Source: CAYUPI01 sp964446585 (lineage in GTDB: Bacteria; Verrucomicrobiota; Verrucomicrobiia; Limisphaerales; UBA8199). From it: DNA of 64,000 nt. A program made the position numbers and the translations under genes. Within the stretch, counting starts at the first letter, position 1, and every line of letters starts with the position of its first letter. A model generated the notes under the pieces. It was not told the origin of the DNA. It ran no database searches and worked only from the letters and a program-made list of their open reading frames with translations. This document shows positions 42,324 through 50,587 of this stretch, in pieces. The stretch is taken from the NCBI GenBank assembly GCA_964446585.1, contig CAYUPI010000033.1:1-64000 (forward strand). Direction: 5' to 3'.

Positions 42324-42347
42324 GCGGTTGGGGACAGCCGCGCTCCA
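42324..42347 (-). repeat. Degenerate half copy of the 28111-28218 repeat
   Basis: gcggttggggacagccgcgc followed by tccag resembles one arm of the inverted repeat at 28111-28218. It sits directly before ribD. Confidence 0.5.
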
Positions 42348-42368
42348 GTTCTTGGTAAGGCGAACGTC

Positions 42369-44147
42369 TCACTTCTTGAAATAGAGCTCCTCGAGATTCC
42401 AGGTCAGATGATAGGGTGTAAAGACGGACGGGCGGATGTTTCCCATTCTCGAGCGGAGCGCCGCACAGGAAAAAGGAGAAACCGTGTAAATCATCGGCAA
42501 CTCTTCGGAAAGGATCGCTTGCACTTCGTCAAAGGCCTTCTTGCGCTGGGCAAAATCCAGCGTTCGCATTTGCGCGTCCATCAGCGCATCGATGCGGGCC
42601 TCCCAATCGGTGGCCGGCGATCGTTGGGAGGGAAACCATTGATGAAGATCCTCGCTCGAGCGAAGCACATTTATCTGGGTAGCAGGATCGGCTCCACCTC
42701 CGCCCAACCCCATCAACGCGCACTCGTAATCGAACGTCACATCCACTTTTTGCCGCAGCACCTCGAAAGCGACGGGCAGGTAGATCAGCTTGATTCCGAT
42801 TTTCTTAAGGTCCTCCTGGATCATGACGGCCGCTTTCTCGCGCGCGGGGTTGCCAAAATTTGAATGGAACAGGATTTCGAGAGAATGCCCTTCGGCGTCG
42901 GTCAGCAGGCCATCGTTGTCGCGCCGGGTAATTCCGATTTCCTCCAACAACGCGCGCGCGCGCGCCGGGTCAAACCCGTAACGGGGAACATTGGGGTTGT
43001 TCCATCTGGGATTTTCATTTGAGATGAAACCGTACGTCGTTTGGGCCCTGCCACCGTACACTTCCCTCACCAGTCGCTCGCGATCGATGGCGCAGGAAAC
43101 CGCCTGCCGGAATTTCCTGTTCCGAAACCATTTCAGCTTCGCCGGTTCAACCAGCGGCTGGCCTCCGGCACTGGTGCCAGTATTCTGGTTAAACCAGAGG
43201 AAATCCCGCTCGACGCCGGTCCTCAGTTCGATGAGCTGGAACCGTCCTTTGGCGGCGGCCTGGTTGAACTCGGCGAATTGTTCGGGCCGCACGGATTCGC
43301 AGACGTCGCATTGGCCGTCCAGGAACAGGCGTGCGGCCGTCTTCGGAGCGCTACTGACGGTGATCATGACCTCATCAAAATAAGGCAGTCGGCGGCCTTG
43401 CTTGTCGGCCATCCAAAACTCGCGGTTGCGCTGCAGCAGCGTGAACTTGCCCGGCCGGCACTCTTTGAGGCAATAGGGCCCGCACCCGACGATACGGCTG
43501 GGAGGTGCGTTGAGACTGTAAGCGGAAAGAAAGGTGTTCTGCTTCGCTACTGTTTCCAGCACATGTTTGGGCAGAATCGGCACGCCGCCGAAAAACTCCA
43601 GGAAGGGAGCATAAGCCTCCGGCGTAACAACGCGTACGGTCAGCGAATCCAGGTTCGTCACCGCGAAATTTCTTCCGCCAACCTGGAACAACCCAAAACT
43701 GAGCCGGTTGAACTGCGGGTTGTACATGATGTCGTTCCAGGTAAATGCGACATCCTCGGCTGTAAGGGGATGGCCATCGCTCCAGTACAGACCTCGCCGG
43801 AGTTTGAAGGTCCAGATCTTTTGGTCCGGTTCGACGGACCACGATTCGGCCAGACCCGGTTCCGGCTCGAGAGTGCTCTGGTCGAAGCGCACCAGCGAGC
43901 CAAACAGCAGGCGCACCACACTGTCGGACGCATTGTCGAGGGCCAGCAGCGGGTTGAAGGTTTTCGGACCGGTTGGCGAGGCCAGCACAACTCGGGAGCC
44001 GAATTGACCGGGTTCGCCATGGGCAATCAGCGGCGGTGAAGGGAGCGGGTGCGCAGCGGTAGCGCGCCGGGAATCAGTTTTGCCGCAACCTGTCAGGCAC
44101 AAAATGAGGGCGAAGCAGACTGCGCGAAGGAACGAAGGTGCGATCAT
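42369..44147 (-). CDS. Peptide/nickel-type ABC transporter substrate-binding lipoprotein
   Basis: This 592-residue SBP family 5 protein has the signal and lipobox FALILCLTGCGKT. VLASPTGPKTFNPLLALDNASD, LAESWSVEPDQKIWTFKLRRGLYWSDGHPLTAEDVAFTW and NRKFRQAVSCAIDRERLV follow, then DWEARIDALMDAQ. These are OppA/DppA motifs. It should bind peptides or similar ligands in the periplasm. No permease or ATPase gene is next to it, so the transporter partners lie elsewhere. The ATG at 44147 gives the proper lipoprotein leader; the longer frame from 44204 does not. Confidence 0.92.
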   Translation of the reverse strand: MIAPSFLRAVCFALILCLTGCGKTDSRRATAAHPLPSPPLIAHGEPGQFGSRVVLASPTGPKTFNPLLALDNASDSVVRLLFGSLVRFDQSTLEPEPGLAESWSVEPDQKIWTFKLRRGLYWSDGHPLTAEDVAFTWNDIMYNPQFNRLSFGLFQVGGRNFAVTNLDSLTVRVVTPEAYAPFLEFFGGVPILPKHVLETVAKQNTFLSAYSLNAPPSRIVGCGPYCLKECRPGKFTLLQRNREFWMADKQGRRLPYFDEVMITVSSAPKTAARLFLDGQCDVCESVRPEQFAEFNQAAAKGRFQLIELRTGVERDFLWFNQNTGTSAGGQPLVEPAKLKWFRNRKFRQAVSCAIDRERLVREVYGGRAQTTYGFISNENPRWNNPNVPRYGFDPARARALLEEIGITRRDNDGLLTDAEGHSLEILFHSNFGNPAREKAAVMIQEDLKKIGIKLIYLPVAFEVLRQKVDVTFDYECALMGLGGGGADPATQINVLRSSEDLHQWFPSQRSPATDWEARIDALMDAQMRTLDFAQRKKAFDEVQAILSEELPMIYTVSPFSCAALRSRMGNIRPSVFTPYHLTWNLEELYFKK

Positions 44148-44271
44148 TGTGATCGGTTCTTGATACGGAAATCGATCCACCAACGCAAGGCGCTTCCTGG
44201 CCAAACACGGGGCCGGGGCACCTCTTGGGGGATTCCCCGCTCGAATTGCGTCGATTCATACGGATTCTGCT

Positions 44272-44321
44272 CTTAACGAATTCTTAGCGGCTTCAGGGCA
44301 TCTCTTAATTTTTGGTTAGCG
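44272..44321 (+). promoter_or_regulatory. Two candidate KdpE (OmpR/PhoB-type) operators upstream of kdp
   Basis: Two direct-repeat sites: CTTAACG (44272-44278) with CTTAGCG (44283-44289), and CTTAATT (44304-44310) with GTTAGCG (44315-44321). In each pair the half-sites start 11 bp apart, the spacing used by OmpR/PhoB-family regulators. The pairs are 32 bp apart, about three helix turns. They end 24 bp before the first small ORF of the kdp operon. A similar site precedes kdpD (50537). Assignment to KdpE is inference from position and spacing. Confidence 0.6.
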
Positions 44322-44345
44322 GCGGCCGTGTGCCAGTGTGTCGGT

Positions 44346-44429
44346 ATGGCTGATTTTATATTCGTTGCTGTGGTGGTGGGCTTCTTCGGGTTGTGCGGGC
44401 TATACGTCCGCTTCTGCGAGAAACTGTAG
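44346..44429 (+). CDS. 27-residue membrane micro-protein upstream of kdpF
   Basis: The ORF encodes MADFIFVAVVVGFFGLCGLY plus VRFCEKL: one hydrophobic helix ending in a short charged tail. Tiny ORFs of the pattern F/V-rich helix followed by Y-x-R-x-C-E-x-L occur before kdpF in many bacteria, but they usually escape annotation. The operator sites are just upstream and kdpF starts 30 bp downstream, so it is very likely part of the kdp operon. An AGGAGG overlaps its stop codon, oddly 26 bases before kdpF. Confidence 0.65.
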   Translation: MADFIFVAVVVGFFGLCGLYVRFCEKL

Positions 44430-44459
44430 GAGGTTCGAGCCGACCAGCCTTCGTTTCAT

Positions 44460-44543
44460 ATGGAAAACATCATTGTCGGTGTCATTGCCGTGTTGCTGTT
44501 CATCTATTTGTTCGGGGCGATGATTCGGCCCGAGAAGTTCTGA
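44460..44543 (+). CDS. kdpF: Potassium-transporting ATPase small subunit KdpF
   Basis: A 27-residue single-span peptide, MENIIVGVIAVLLFIYLFGA followed by MIRPEKF, matching KdpF (hydrophobic helix, then the P-E-x-F end). It stabilises the KdpFABC complex in the inner membrane. kdpA starts 9 bp downstream. Confidence 0.85.
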   Translation: MENIIVGVIAVLLFIYLFGAMIRPEKF

Positions 44544-44552
44544 GGGAGACTT

Positions 44553-46352
44553 ATGCGCTCGATCGATTGGCTACAGCTTGGTGTGTTCGTGGCGGCATTG
44601 GCGCTCATCACAAAGCCGATGGGGCTGTACCTGATGCGTGTCCTAGACGCCAATGGGAGGACATGGCTCGATCCTTTGTTGAAACCGCTCGAGAGATTGA
44701 CTTACCGTTTGATTGGGGTCAGCCCAGGTCGGGAGCAGGATTGGAAGCAGTACACGCTGGCGATGCTGGTGTTCAGCCTGGTGAGCTGCCTGTTTACGTA
44801 CTTGATTCTGCGCTTGCAGCATCTGGCGCCTTTGAATCCGCAAGCCTTCGGCAGCGTCAGCCCGGCCCTCGCGTTCAATACAGCCGTCAGCTTCACGACG
44901 AACACCAATTGGCAGAACTACAGTGGCGAATCGACGCTGTCCTATCTCTCGCAGATGGTGGGTTTAACGATCCACAATTTTGTGTCGGCGGCGGTTGGCA
45001 TTGGGTTGGCGGCGGCACTCGTGAGGGGGGTTGCGCGGCATTCGACAAAGACATTGGGCAATTTCTGGGTGGACCTCGTGCGGACCACCTATTTCCTCCT
45101 GGTGCCGATTTGCGTGGTTTTCGCGGCGTTCCTCGTATCGCGAGGGATGATTCAGAATTTTAAGCCTTACACCAAGGCGAAACTGATTGAGGAGATGAAG
45201 ATCAGCGTGGAAAAGAAGAATGACAAAGGTGAGACGCTCAAGGGGCCGGATGGCAAGCTGGTGATGGAAGAGCAGACCGTGACCGAGCAGGCGATTGTCC
45301 AGGGGCCGATGGCGTCGCAGGTGGCGATCAAGATGTTGGGAACGAACGGAGGCGGTTATGTGAATGCGAACGCAGCGCATCCGTTTGAGAACCCAACGCC
45401 GCTTTCGAATTTCATTCAGATGCTGTCCATTTTCTCGATTGGGAGCGGGCTGACTTATTACCTCGGACGAATGGTAAAGAACCAGGCGCACGGGTGGTCG
45501 GTGTGGTCGGCGATGATGCTGCTGTTCCTGGCGGGGGTGTTGTTGTGCTGGTGGTCGGAAGCGCGGGGCAATCCGCTTCATCAGCAGCTCGGAATCGCGA
45601 TGGTCGGCGGGAACATGGAGGGGAAAGAGGTCCGGTTTGGCATCTTCAACTCGGCCTTGTTTGCGACGATTACAACAGACGCGTCATGCGGAGCGGTGAA
45701 TTCGATGCACGATTCGTTCACGGCGCTGGGTGGTTTTGCGCCGCTGTTCAATATTCAGCTCGGCGAAATCATTTTCGGCGGGGTGGGCGCCGGGCTCTAC
45801 GGGATGCTGGTGTTTGTGGTGCTGGCGGTCTTTATCGCGGGGTTGATGGTAGGGCGGACACCGGAATATTTGGGGAAAAAGATCCAGGCGTACGAAGTGA
45901 AGACGGCGATGCTGGCGCTTCTTGTGCTGGCGATTTCCATCCTCGGATTTGCGGCGTGGGCGTCCGTGAGCAAGTGGGGTCTGGCGGGATTGAACAACAA
46001 CGGCCCGCACGGGTTGAGCGAAATTCTGTATGCGTTCAGCTCGACCAATGGCAACAACGGGAGCGCCTTTGCGGGCCTGAGCGGGAACACGCCGTGGTAC
46101 AACACTACACTTGGGCTGGCGATGCTGATCGGGCGGTTTCTGATGATTGTGCCGATTATGGCGCTGGCCGGGTCGCTGGGGCTGAAACAGGTGTCGCCGC
46201 CGAGCGCAGGGACGTTTCCCGTTGCCGGCGGGACATTCGTGGTGTTGCTGCTTGGGACAATTCTACTCGTGGGGGCATTGAATTTCCTGCCGGCCCTGAC
46301 GCTGGGGCCAATCGTGGAGCATTTTTTGATGGGGCAAGGGAAATTGTTTTGA
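44553..46352 (+). CDS. kdpA: Potassium-transporting ATPase channel subunit KdpA
   Basis: The 599-residue KdpA is the K+-selective channel-like subunit. Filter-region motifs are visible in four places: NTAVSFTTNTNWQNYSGEST near 110, LGTNGGGYVNANAAHPFENP near 263, TTDASCGAVNSMHDSFTALG near 375 and AFSSTNGNNGSAFAGLSGNT near 497. The latter two include the expected Gly/Asn signatures. About ten membrane spans are present. A hydrophilic stretch at 212-245 (KISVEKKNDKGETLKGPDGKL) is the periplasmic loop. RBS GAGGGAG lies 7 bases before the ATG. kdpB is unusually far downstream (136 bp). Confidence 0.97.
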   Translation: MRSIDWLQLGVFVAALALITKPMGLYLMRVLDANGRTWLDPLLKPLERLTYRLIGVSPGREQDWKQYTLAMLVFSLVSCLFTYLILRLQHLAPLNPQAFGSVSPALAFNTAVSFTTNTNWQNYSGESTLSYLSQMVGLTIHNFVSAAVGIGLAAALVRGVARHSTKTLGNFWVDLVRTTYFLLVPICVVFAAFLVSRGMIQNFKPYTKAKLIEEMKISVEKKNDKGETLKGPDGKLVMEEQTVTEQAIVQGPMASQVAIKMLGTNGGGYVNANAAHPFENPTPLSNFIQMLSIFSIGSGLTYYLGRMVKNQAHGWSVWSAMMLLFLAGVLLCWWSEARGNPLHQQLGIAMVGGNMEGKEVRFGIFNSALFATITTDASCGAVNSMHDSFTALGGFAPLFNIQLGEIIFGGVGAGLYGMLVFVVLAVFIAGLMVGRTPEYLGKKIQAYEVKTAMLALLVLAISILGFAAWASVSKWGLAGLNNNGPHGLSEILYAFSSTNGNNGSAFAGLSGNTPWYNTTLGLAMLIGRFLMIVPIMALAGSLGLKQVSPPSAGTFPVAGGTFVVLLLGTILLVGALNFLPALTLGPIVEHFLMGQGKLF

Positions 46353-46365
46353 GCCAAACGGAGGG

Positions 46366-46405
46366 ATGGAGCGTTGGAATGATGGAGTAATGGAGAAGTG
46401 GAAAA
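46366..46405 (+). repeat. Octamer tandem repeat in the kdpA-kdpB gap
   Basis: Five in-phase 8-base units: atggagcg, ttggaatg, atggagta, atggagaa, gtggaaaa. The same gap also carries three cgagga hexamers (46467-46484). This is another short tandem repeat filling an intra-operon gap. Confidence 0.75.
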
Positions 46406-46466
46406 CGAATGAGAGCTGAATCGAGAGCGAGGACCTGCCTGCGCTCAGAAGCTACGGCAAGGCAAG

Positions 46467-46484
46467 CGAGGACGAGGACGAGGA
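46467..46484 (+). repeat. CGAGGA hexamer triplet supplying the kdpB ribosome-binding site
   Basis: Three exact cgagga units end 4 bases before the kdpB ATG at 46489, so the Shine-Dalgarno-like GAGGA is part of the repeat. Confidence 0.65.
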
Positions 46485-46488
46485 AAAT

Positions 46489-48540
46489 ATGACTGAGAAA
46501 GGTAATCCTAAAGCGCCTTCATTGTTCGACTGGAAGATCGTGGGTCCGGCGATTGGAGATTCGTTCCGGAAGCTCGATCCGCGGCTGATGGTGAAGAACC
46601 CGGTGATGTTCGTGACGATGTTCGGCGCGGCGCTGACAACGGTGGGCATATTTACTTCCCCGAGCGAGCGCGCATTTATCGCGCAACTAGCGATCTGGTT
46701 GTGGTTCACGGTTTTGTTCGCGAATTTCGCCGAGGCGGTGGCGGAAGGCCGGGGCAAAGCCCAGGCCCACAGTTTGCGGAAAGCGCGCAAAGACACGATC
46801 GCGCGACGGCTGCGCAATGGGAAAGAGGAGCGGGTGCCTGCGCCGGAATTGCAGAAAGGGGACCTTGTTGTGTGCGAGGCGGGCGACCTGATCCCGGCCG
46901 ATGGGGACGTGGTCGAGGGAATTGCCAGTGTGGATGAATCGGCGATCACTGGTGAATCCGCGCCGGTGATCCGGGAGAGCGGCGGAGACCGCAGCGCGGT
47001 CACGGGCGGCACGCGAGTGATAAGTGACCGGATTGTGATCCAGGTCACGTCCGAAAAGGGCCACGCGTTCCTGGACCGGATGATTGCGATGGTAGAAGGG
47101 GCGAAGCGGCAAAAAACACCGAACGAGATTGCGCTGACGATTTTGCTGGCTGCACTGACGTTTATTTTTCTGTTGGTGTGCGTGACGTTGAAACCCTTCG
47201 GGATTTATTCGGGCGCGGTTTTTTCCGTGCCGGTGCTGACAGCCCTGCTGGTGTGTTTGATACCTACAACCATTGGTGGGCTGCTGAGCGCGATTGGCAT
47301 CAGCGGCATTGACCGACTGATCCGGCGCAACGTGATGGCGACGAGCGGACGGGCGGTGGAAGCGGCGGGGGACGTAGATGTATTGTTGCTGGATAAGACT
47401 GGCACAATCACGCTGGGAAACCGGCTGGCGACAACTTTCGTAACCGCGCCGAACGTCGCGGTGGAGCGGTTAGCCGACGCGGCCCAGCTAGCGTCTTTGG
47501 CTGATGAGACGCCTGAAGGGAGGTCGGTCGTCGTGCTCGCGAAGCAGCAGTTCAACCTGAGGGCCCGCGAGGTGGCGGAACCGCACGCGAAATTCGTTGC
47601 ATTCACGGCGCAGACGCGGATGAGCGGAGTGGATTTTCCGCAGCGGGACGGGCAACCGGCGCGTTGCATCCGGAAGGGTGCGGCTGAGGCGATGCGTGTC
47701 TATGTGGACCAGTTGGGTGGAAGCTTTCCAGAAGGAGTGAGCCAGTCTATCGATCAGATTTCGCGCTCGGGCGGTACTCCCTTGGTGGTAGCAGAGGGGC
47801 GCGATGTTCTCGGAGTCGTGCAGCTCAAGGACGTGGTCAAGGGCGGCATCAAGGAGCGATTCCTGCAATTGCGTAAGATGGGGATCCGGACAGTGATGAT
47901 CACAGGGGACAATCCTTTGACGGCGGCGGCCATCGCGGCGGAAGCGGGCGTGGATGACTTCATCGCGCAGGCAACGCCCGAAGCGAAGTTGAAACGCATC
48001 CGGCAGGAGCAGACGGACGGGCATCTTGTGGCGATGACAGGCGACGGGACGAATGACGCGCCGGCGCTGGCTCAGGCAGACGTCGGCGTGGCAATGAACA
48101 CGGGAACCCAGGCGGCGCGCGAGGCTGGGAACATGGTGGACCTGGACAGCAATCCGACGAAGCTGATTGAAATCGTTGAAATCGGCAAACAGATGCTGAT
48201 CACGCGAGGCTCGCTGACAACCTTCAGCATTGCCAATGACGTGGCGAAATACTTTGCCATCGTTCCTGCCATGCTCATGGCGACCTTCCCGGCAATTGCT
48301 CCATTAAACATCATGCGACTGCACAGCCCTGCGAGCGCGATTCTCAGCGCGGTCATTTTTAACGCGCTCATCATCATTGCCCTGATTCCGCTGGCGTTGC
48401 GCGGTGTTGCGTACAAGCCGATTGGGGCGCTGGCGATTCTGCAGCGCAACCTGCTGATTTATGGACTCGGCGGCGTCATCATTCCCTTTGTCGGCATAAA
48501 GCTGATTGATGTGATTATCACGGCGCTGCGGGTTGTTTAG
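46489..48540 (+). CDS. kdpB: Potassium-transporting ATPase catalytic subunit KdpB
   Basis: KdpB is the P-type ATPase that energises K+ uptake through KdpA. The 683-residue protein has the actuator motif ITGESAPVIRESGGDR near 162, the phosphorylation motif LLLDKTGTITLGN with Asp302, and KGAAEAM for nucleotide binding. ITGDNPLTAAAIAAEAGVDD and AMTGDGTNDAPALAQADVGVAMNTGTQAA form the hinge. Seven membrane spans are predicted. The length is normal. Confidence 0.98.
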   Translation: MTEKGNPKAPSLFDWKIVGPAIGDSFRKLDPRLMVKNPVMFVTMFGAALTTVGIFTSPSERAFIAQLAIWLWFTVLFANFAEAVAEGRGKAQAHSLRKARKDTIARRLRNGKEERVPAPELQKGDLVVCEAGDLIPADGDVVEGIASVDESAITGESAPVIRESGGDRSAVTGGTRVISDRIVIQVTSEKGHAFLDRMIAMVEGAKRQKTPNEIALTILLAALTFIFLLVCVTLKPFGIYSGAVFSVPVLTALLVCLIPTTIGGLLSAIGISGIDRLIRRNVMATSGRAVEAAGDVDVLLLDKTGTITLGNRLATTFVTAPNVAVERLADAAQLASLADETPEGRSVVVLAKQQFNLRAREVAEPHAKFVAFTAQTRMSGVDFPQRDGQPARCIRKGAAEAMRVYVDQLGGSFPEGVSQSIDQISRSGGTPLVVAEGRDVLGVVQLKDVVKGGIKERFLQLRKMGIRTVMITGDNPLTAAAIAAEAGVDDFIAQATPEAKLKRIRQEQTDGHLVAMTGDGTNDAPALAQADVGVAMNTGTQAAREAGNMVDLDSNPTKLIEIVEIGKQMLITRGSLTTFSIANDVAKYFAIVPAMLMATFPAIAPLNIMRLHSPASAILSAVIFNALIIIALIPLALRGVAYKPIGALAILQRNLLIYGLGGVIIPFVGIKLIDVIITALRVV

Positions 48541-48571
48541 TTAGAGCCTCCTCACGTCGTCTCCTGCAATT

Positions 48572-49177
48572 ATGAAAAATCTGCTTTCGGATTTTCGCAG
48601 CGCAATTGTGGTCACGCTGGTGCTGGCGGTCGCTTGCTGCGGCCTTTATCCGCTCGTGGTCTTCGGGATTTCACAGGTGCTTTTTCACGACAAGGCGAAC
48701 GGCAGCCTGATAACTGACGCGAACGGCGCAGTGCGCGGCTCACGGTTGATTGGCCAACAGTTCACTGCCGAAAAATATTTCCATCCGCGACCATCGGCGG
48801 CGGGCAATGGATACGATGCGTCCAACTCCGGAGCGAGCAATCTGGGACCGACTTCGCAAAAGTTGCGTGATTCCATAGCCCAAAATATTACCGATTATCG
48901 CACTCAAAATGGTCTGGCGACGAATGCGCCGGTGCCCGCCGACGCCGTGACCGCTTCGGGCAGCGGCTTGGATCCTCACATCAGTGTCGAGAACGCGAGG
49001 CTTCAGGCGCCGAGAGTCGCCAAAGCCCGAGCGCTAAGTGTGGAAAAGGTGCAGGAAATGATTCGGGTGAACACGGACACGCCGGACCTTGGTTTTCTGG
49101 GCGATTCTGGAGTGAACGTGCTGGCTCTCAATCTGGCGCTCGACGCCTCAGCCAATGCCAAGGCGTTCCCGAAATAG
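48572..49177 (+). CDS. kdpC: Potassium-transporting ATPase subunit KdpC
   Basis: KdpC, 201 residues, has one N-terminal span (IVVTLVLAVACCGLYPLVVFG) and a periplasmic domain with the family strings GSRLIGQQFTAEKYFHPRPS, GYDASNSGASNLGPTS, AVTASGSGLDPHISVENARL and QAPRVAKARALS. It assists ATP binding and assembly in KdpFABC. It starts 31 bp after kdpB. Confidence 0.97.
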   Translation: MKNLLSDFRSAIVVTLVLAVACCGLYPLVVFGISQVLFHDKANGSLITDANGAVRGSRLIGQQFTAEKYFHPRPSAAGNGYDASNSGASNLGPTSQKLRDSIAQNITDYRTQNGLATNAPVPADAVTASGSGLDPHISVENARLQAPRVAKARALSVEKVQEMIRVNTDTPDLGFLGDSGVNVLALNLALDASANAKAFPK

Positions 49178-49214
49178 GTTTCGCGCATCACGAGTTGAGT
49201 CGTCTCGGGCCGCG

Positions 49215-50009
49215 TCACTCGCCGGGGTAAGCTGGAATTGCCGGGTCGGAGCCGGGCTCCCGAAAATTGCGAACACCCAAATTGGCTGGTTTCAACGTCT
49301 CAGCGTGGCTGTCGTAGAAAAGGCCGTTTAGGCGTCCGTTATGACGCGGCGGATAATGCGTCTCGCTGGAAGTGCCATCGAAAGGCAAGAACGGCGGGCG
49401 TGGTGGAGTAGCAATGCGCGAGTCGGAGCAGCCAGGGGTGCGGCGATGATCCCAAGCGACCAGGCGGGTGCTGGACTGCGTCACGAAACCGTCCCGTTGC
49501 CCCGCGGGACTGCCGGTGCTGTAATTCATGGCGTAGCCGCATTGCCATTGTCTCTCAACAGGGCAGGTGAAAATACTTCCAAGCTTGTTGGTCGTACCCA
49601 AGAAGGGCGATAGCAGGCCATTTTTGAACCCGGCCCCGGGCGCTCCGTCCGGAACCTGCGTCGGATCGTAAGGAGACCACCAGATTTCATTCGGGCCGGT
49701 TGGCGGCGGACTATTCGGGCCGGTGCCGCTAGGAACTGGAGAGGAAAGACCATAAAGATCGCCCGGCGTATCGGGACAAAGCCGCTGCGGACAATTCACG
49801 TCATTATTGTCGCTGCGATACATGGCGTAAGCCAACCCGGTCTGTTTCAGATTGTTGAGGCATGTGGTTTGTTGAGCTCTTGCCTTCGCCCTGGCGAGCG
49901 CAGGCAACAGCATGGCGGCAAGGATGGCAATAATGGAGATCACCACAAGCAACTCAATGAGGGTAAATGCGTGAGACGAAGGGTGCTGAGAACCTGAACC
50001 TGGTGGCAT
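49215..50009 (-). CDS. Prepilin-type protein inserted between kdpC and kdpD
   Basis: The 264-residue pseudopilin-like protein begins MPPGSGSQHPSSHAFTLIEL and continues LVVISIIAILAAMLLPALAR, then TCLNNLKQTGLAYAMYRSDN and a C-terminal HNGRLNGLFYDSHAETL element. The start at 50009 gives a normal leader. The longer frame from 50090 would overlap the ModE-like stop by 4 bases (ATGA), which could mean coupling instead. It is the third prepilin-like gene of the window and has no pilus genes nearby. Confidence 0.85.
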   Translation of the reverse strand: MPPGSGSQHPSSHAFTLIELLVVISIIAILAAMLLPALARAKARAQQTTCLNNLKQTGLAYAMYRSDNNDVNCPQRLCPDTPGDLYGLSSPVPSGTGPNSPPPTGPNEIWWSPYDPTQVPDGAPGAGFKNGLLSPFLGTTNKLGSIFTCPVERQWQCGYAMNYSTGSPAGQRDGFVTQSSTRLVAWDHRRTPGCSDSRIATPPRPPFLPFDGTSSETHYPPRHNGRLNGLFYDSHAETLKPANLGVRNFREPGSDPAIPAYPGE

Positions 50010-50086
50010 GGGCGGCAATTTCAGCCAACCGATATATTTTGTCAAATAGAACGGAAACAAACCAGCCATAAGCTCAAAAGCGGCCG

Positions 50087-50503
50087 TCAATCCGCCAGCA
50101 GTTTGCTGAGTTGTCGCCAGGTGCCTGCGCAGGCTTTCAGGCTTTGTGCTTCCAAACCACGATAGAGTTTCAGCGCGGTTCGACCTGTCACTGTAAGCAC
50201 GGCTCCGCCTCGCTTTTTTCCGCCCCGCGAAGCGACCACCAGTGGCTCACGGAAGCAGGCATTCATCGTTTTGATGAGGGTCCACGCTCGCATGTAAGAC
50301 ATACCCATGCGCTCGGCGGCCTCTCTAATCGACCCTGTTTTCCTGACTAATGTCAGCAAGTCCGATTTGCCCGGCCCAAGAGCAACGTCTTCGCCGCATA
50401 ACACGCGCATCCGGGGAATGAGTCGGTGCCCATGCAGTGGATTCGGTTTCAATGTTGGGACTGAAGTGTAAGCATCAATCGTCGTCCTGCCAACCCTGGA
50501 CAA
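50087..50503 (-). CDS. ModE-like winged helix-turn-helix transcriptional regulator
   Basis: The 138-residue protein has RMRVLCGEDVALGPGKSDLL, then VRKTGSIREAAERMGMSYMR, matching the ModE N-terminal winged helix. FREPLVVASRGGKKRGGAVLTVTGRTALKLYR forms the wing and following helix. The C-terminal molybdate-binding (TOBE) domains are absent, as in stand-alone ModE-N proteins. It is divergent from kdpD, with a shared 84-bp gap containing a candidate KdpE site. Its target is unknown. No molybdate transport gene is present. Confidence 0.85.
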   Translation of the reverse strand: MSRVGRTTIDAYTSVPTLKPNPLHGHRLIPRMRVLCGEDVALGPGKSDLLTLVRKTGSIREAAERMGMSYMRAWTLIKTMNACFREPLVVASRGGKKRGGAVLTVTGRTALKLYRGLEAQSLKACAGTWRQLSKLLAD

Positions 50504-50536
50504 TCCAAGAAGAGTGATTCTGATGGGCTAGCAACG

Positions 50537-50554
50537 GGTTAAGAAAGTGCTAAG
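50537..50554 (-). promoter_or_regulatory. Candidate KdpE operator in the kdpD/ModE-like divergent gap
   Basis: On the minus strand the site reads CTTAGCA, four bases, CTTAACC, with half-sites starting 11 bp apart. It matches the paired sites at 44272-44321 in sequence and spacing. It lies 33 bp from both divergent start codons, so it could control kdpDE, the regulator gene, or both. Confidence 0.55.
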
Positions 50555-50587
50555 ATTTGCATTCCGGAAGGTATTGGGCTGGCGAAA

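Noticed and set aside
42306..42368. Possible FMN riboswitch before ribD
   Set aside because: The leader is too short and shows a dispersed repeat fragment, not the conserved riboswitch core.
41565..42863. 432-residue plus-strand ORF
   Set aside because: It is a shadow of ribD and the substrate-binding protein on the other strand.
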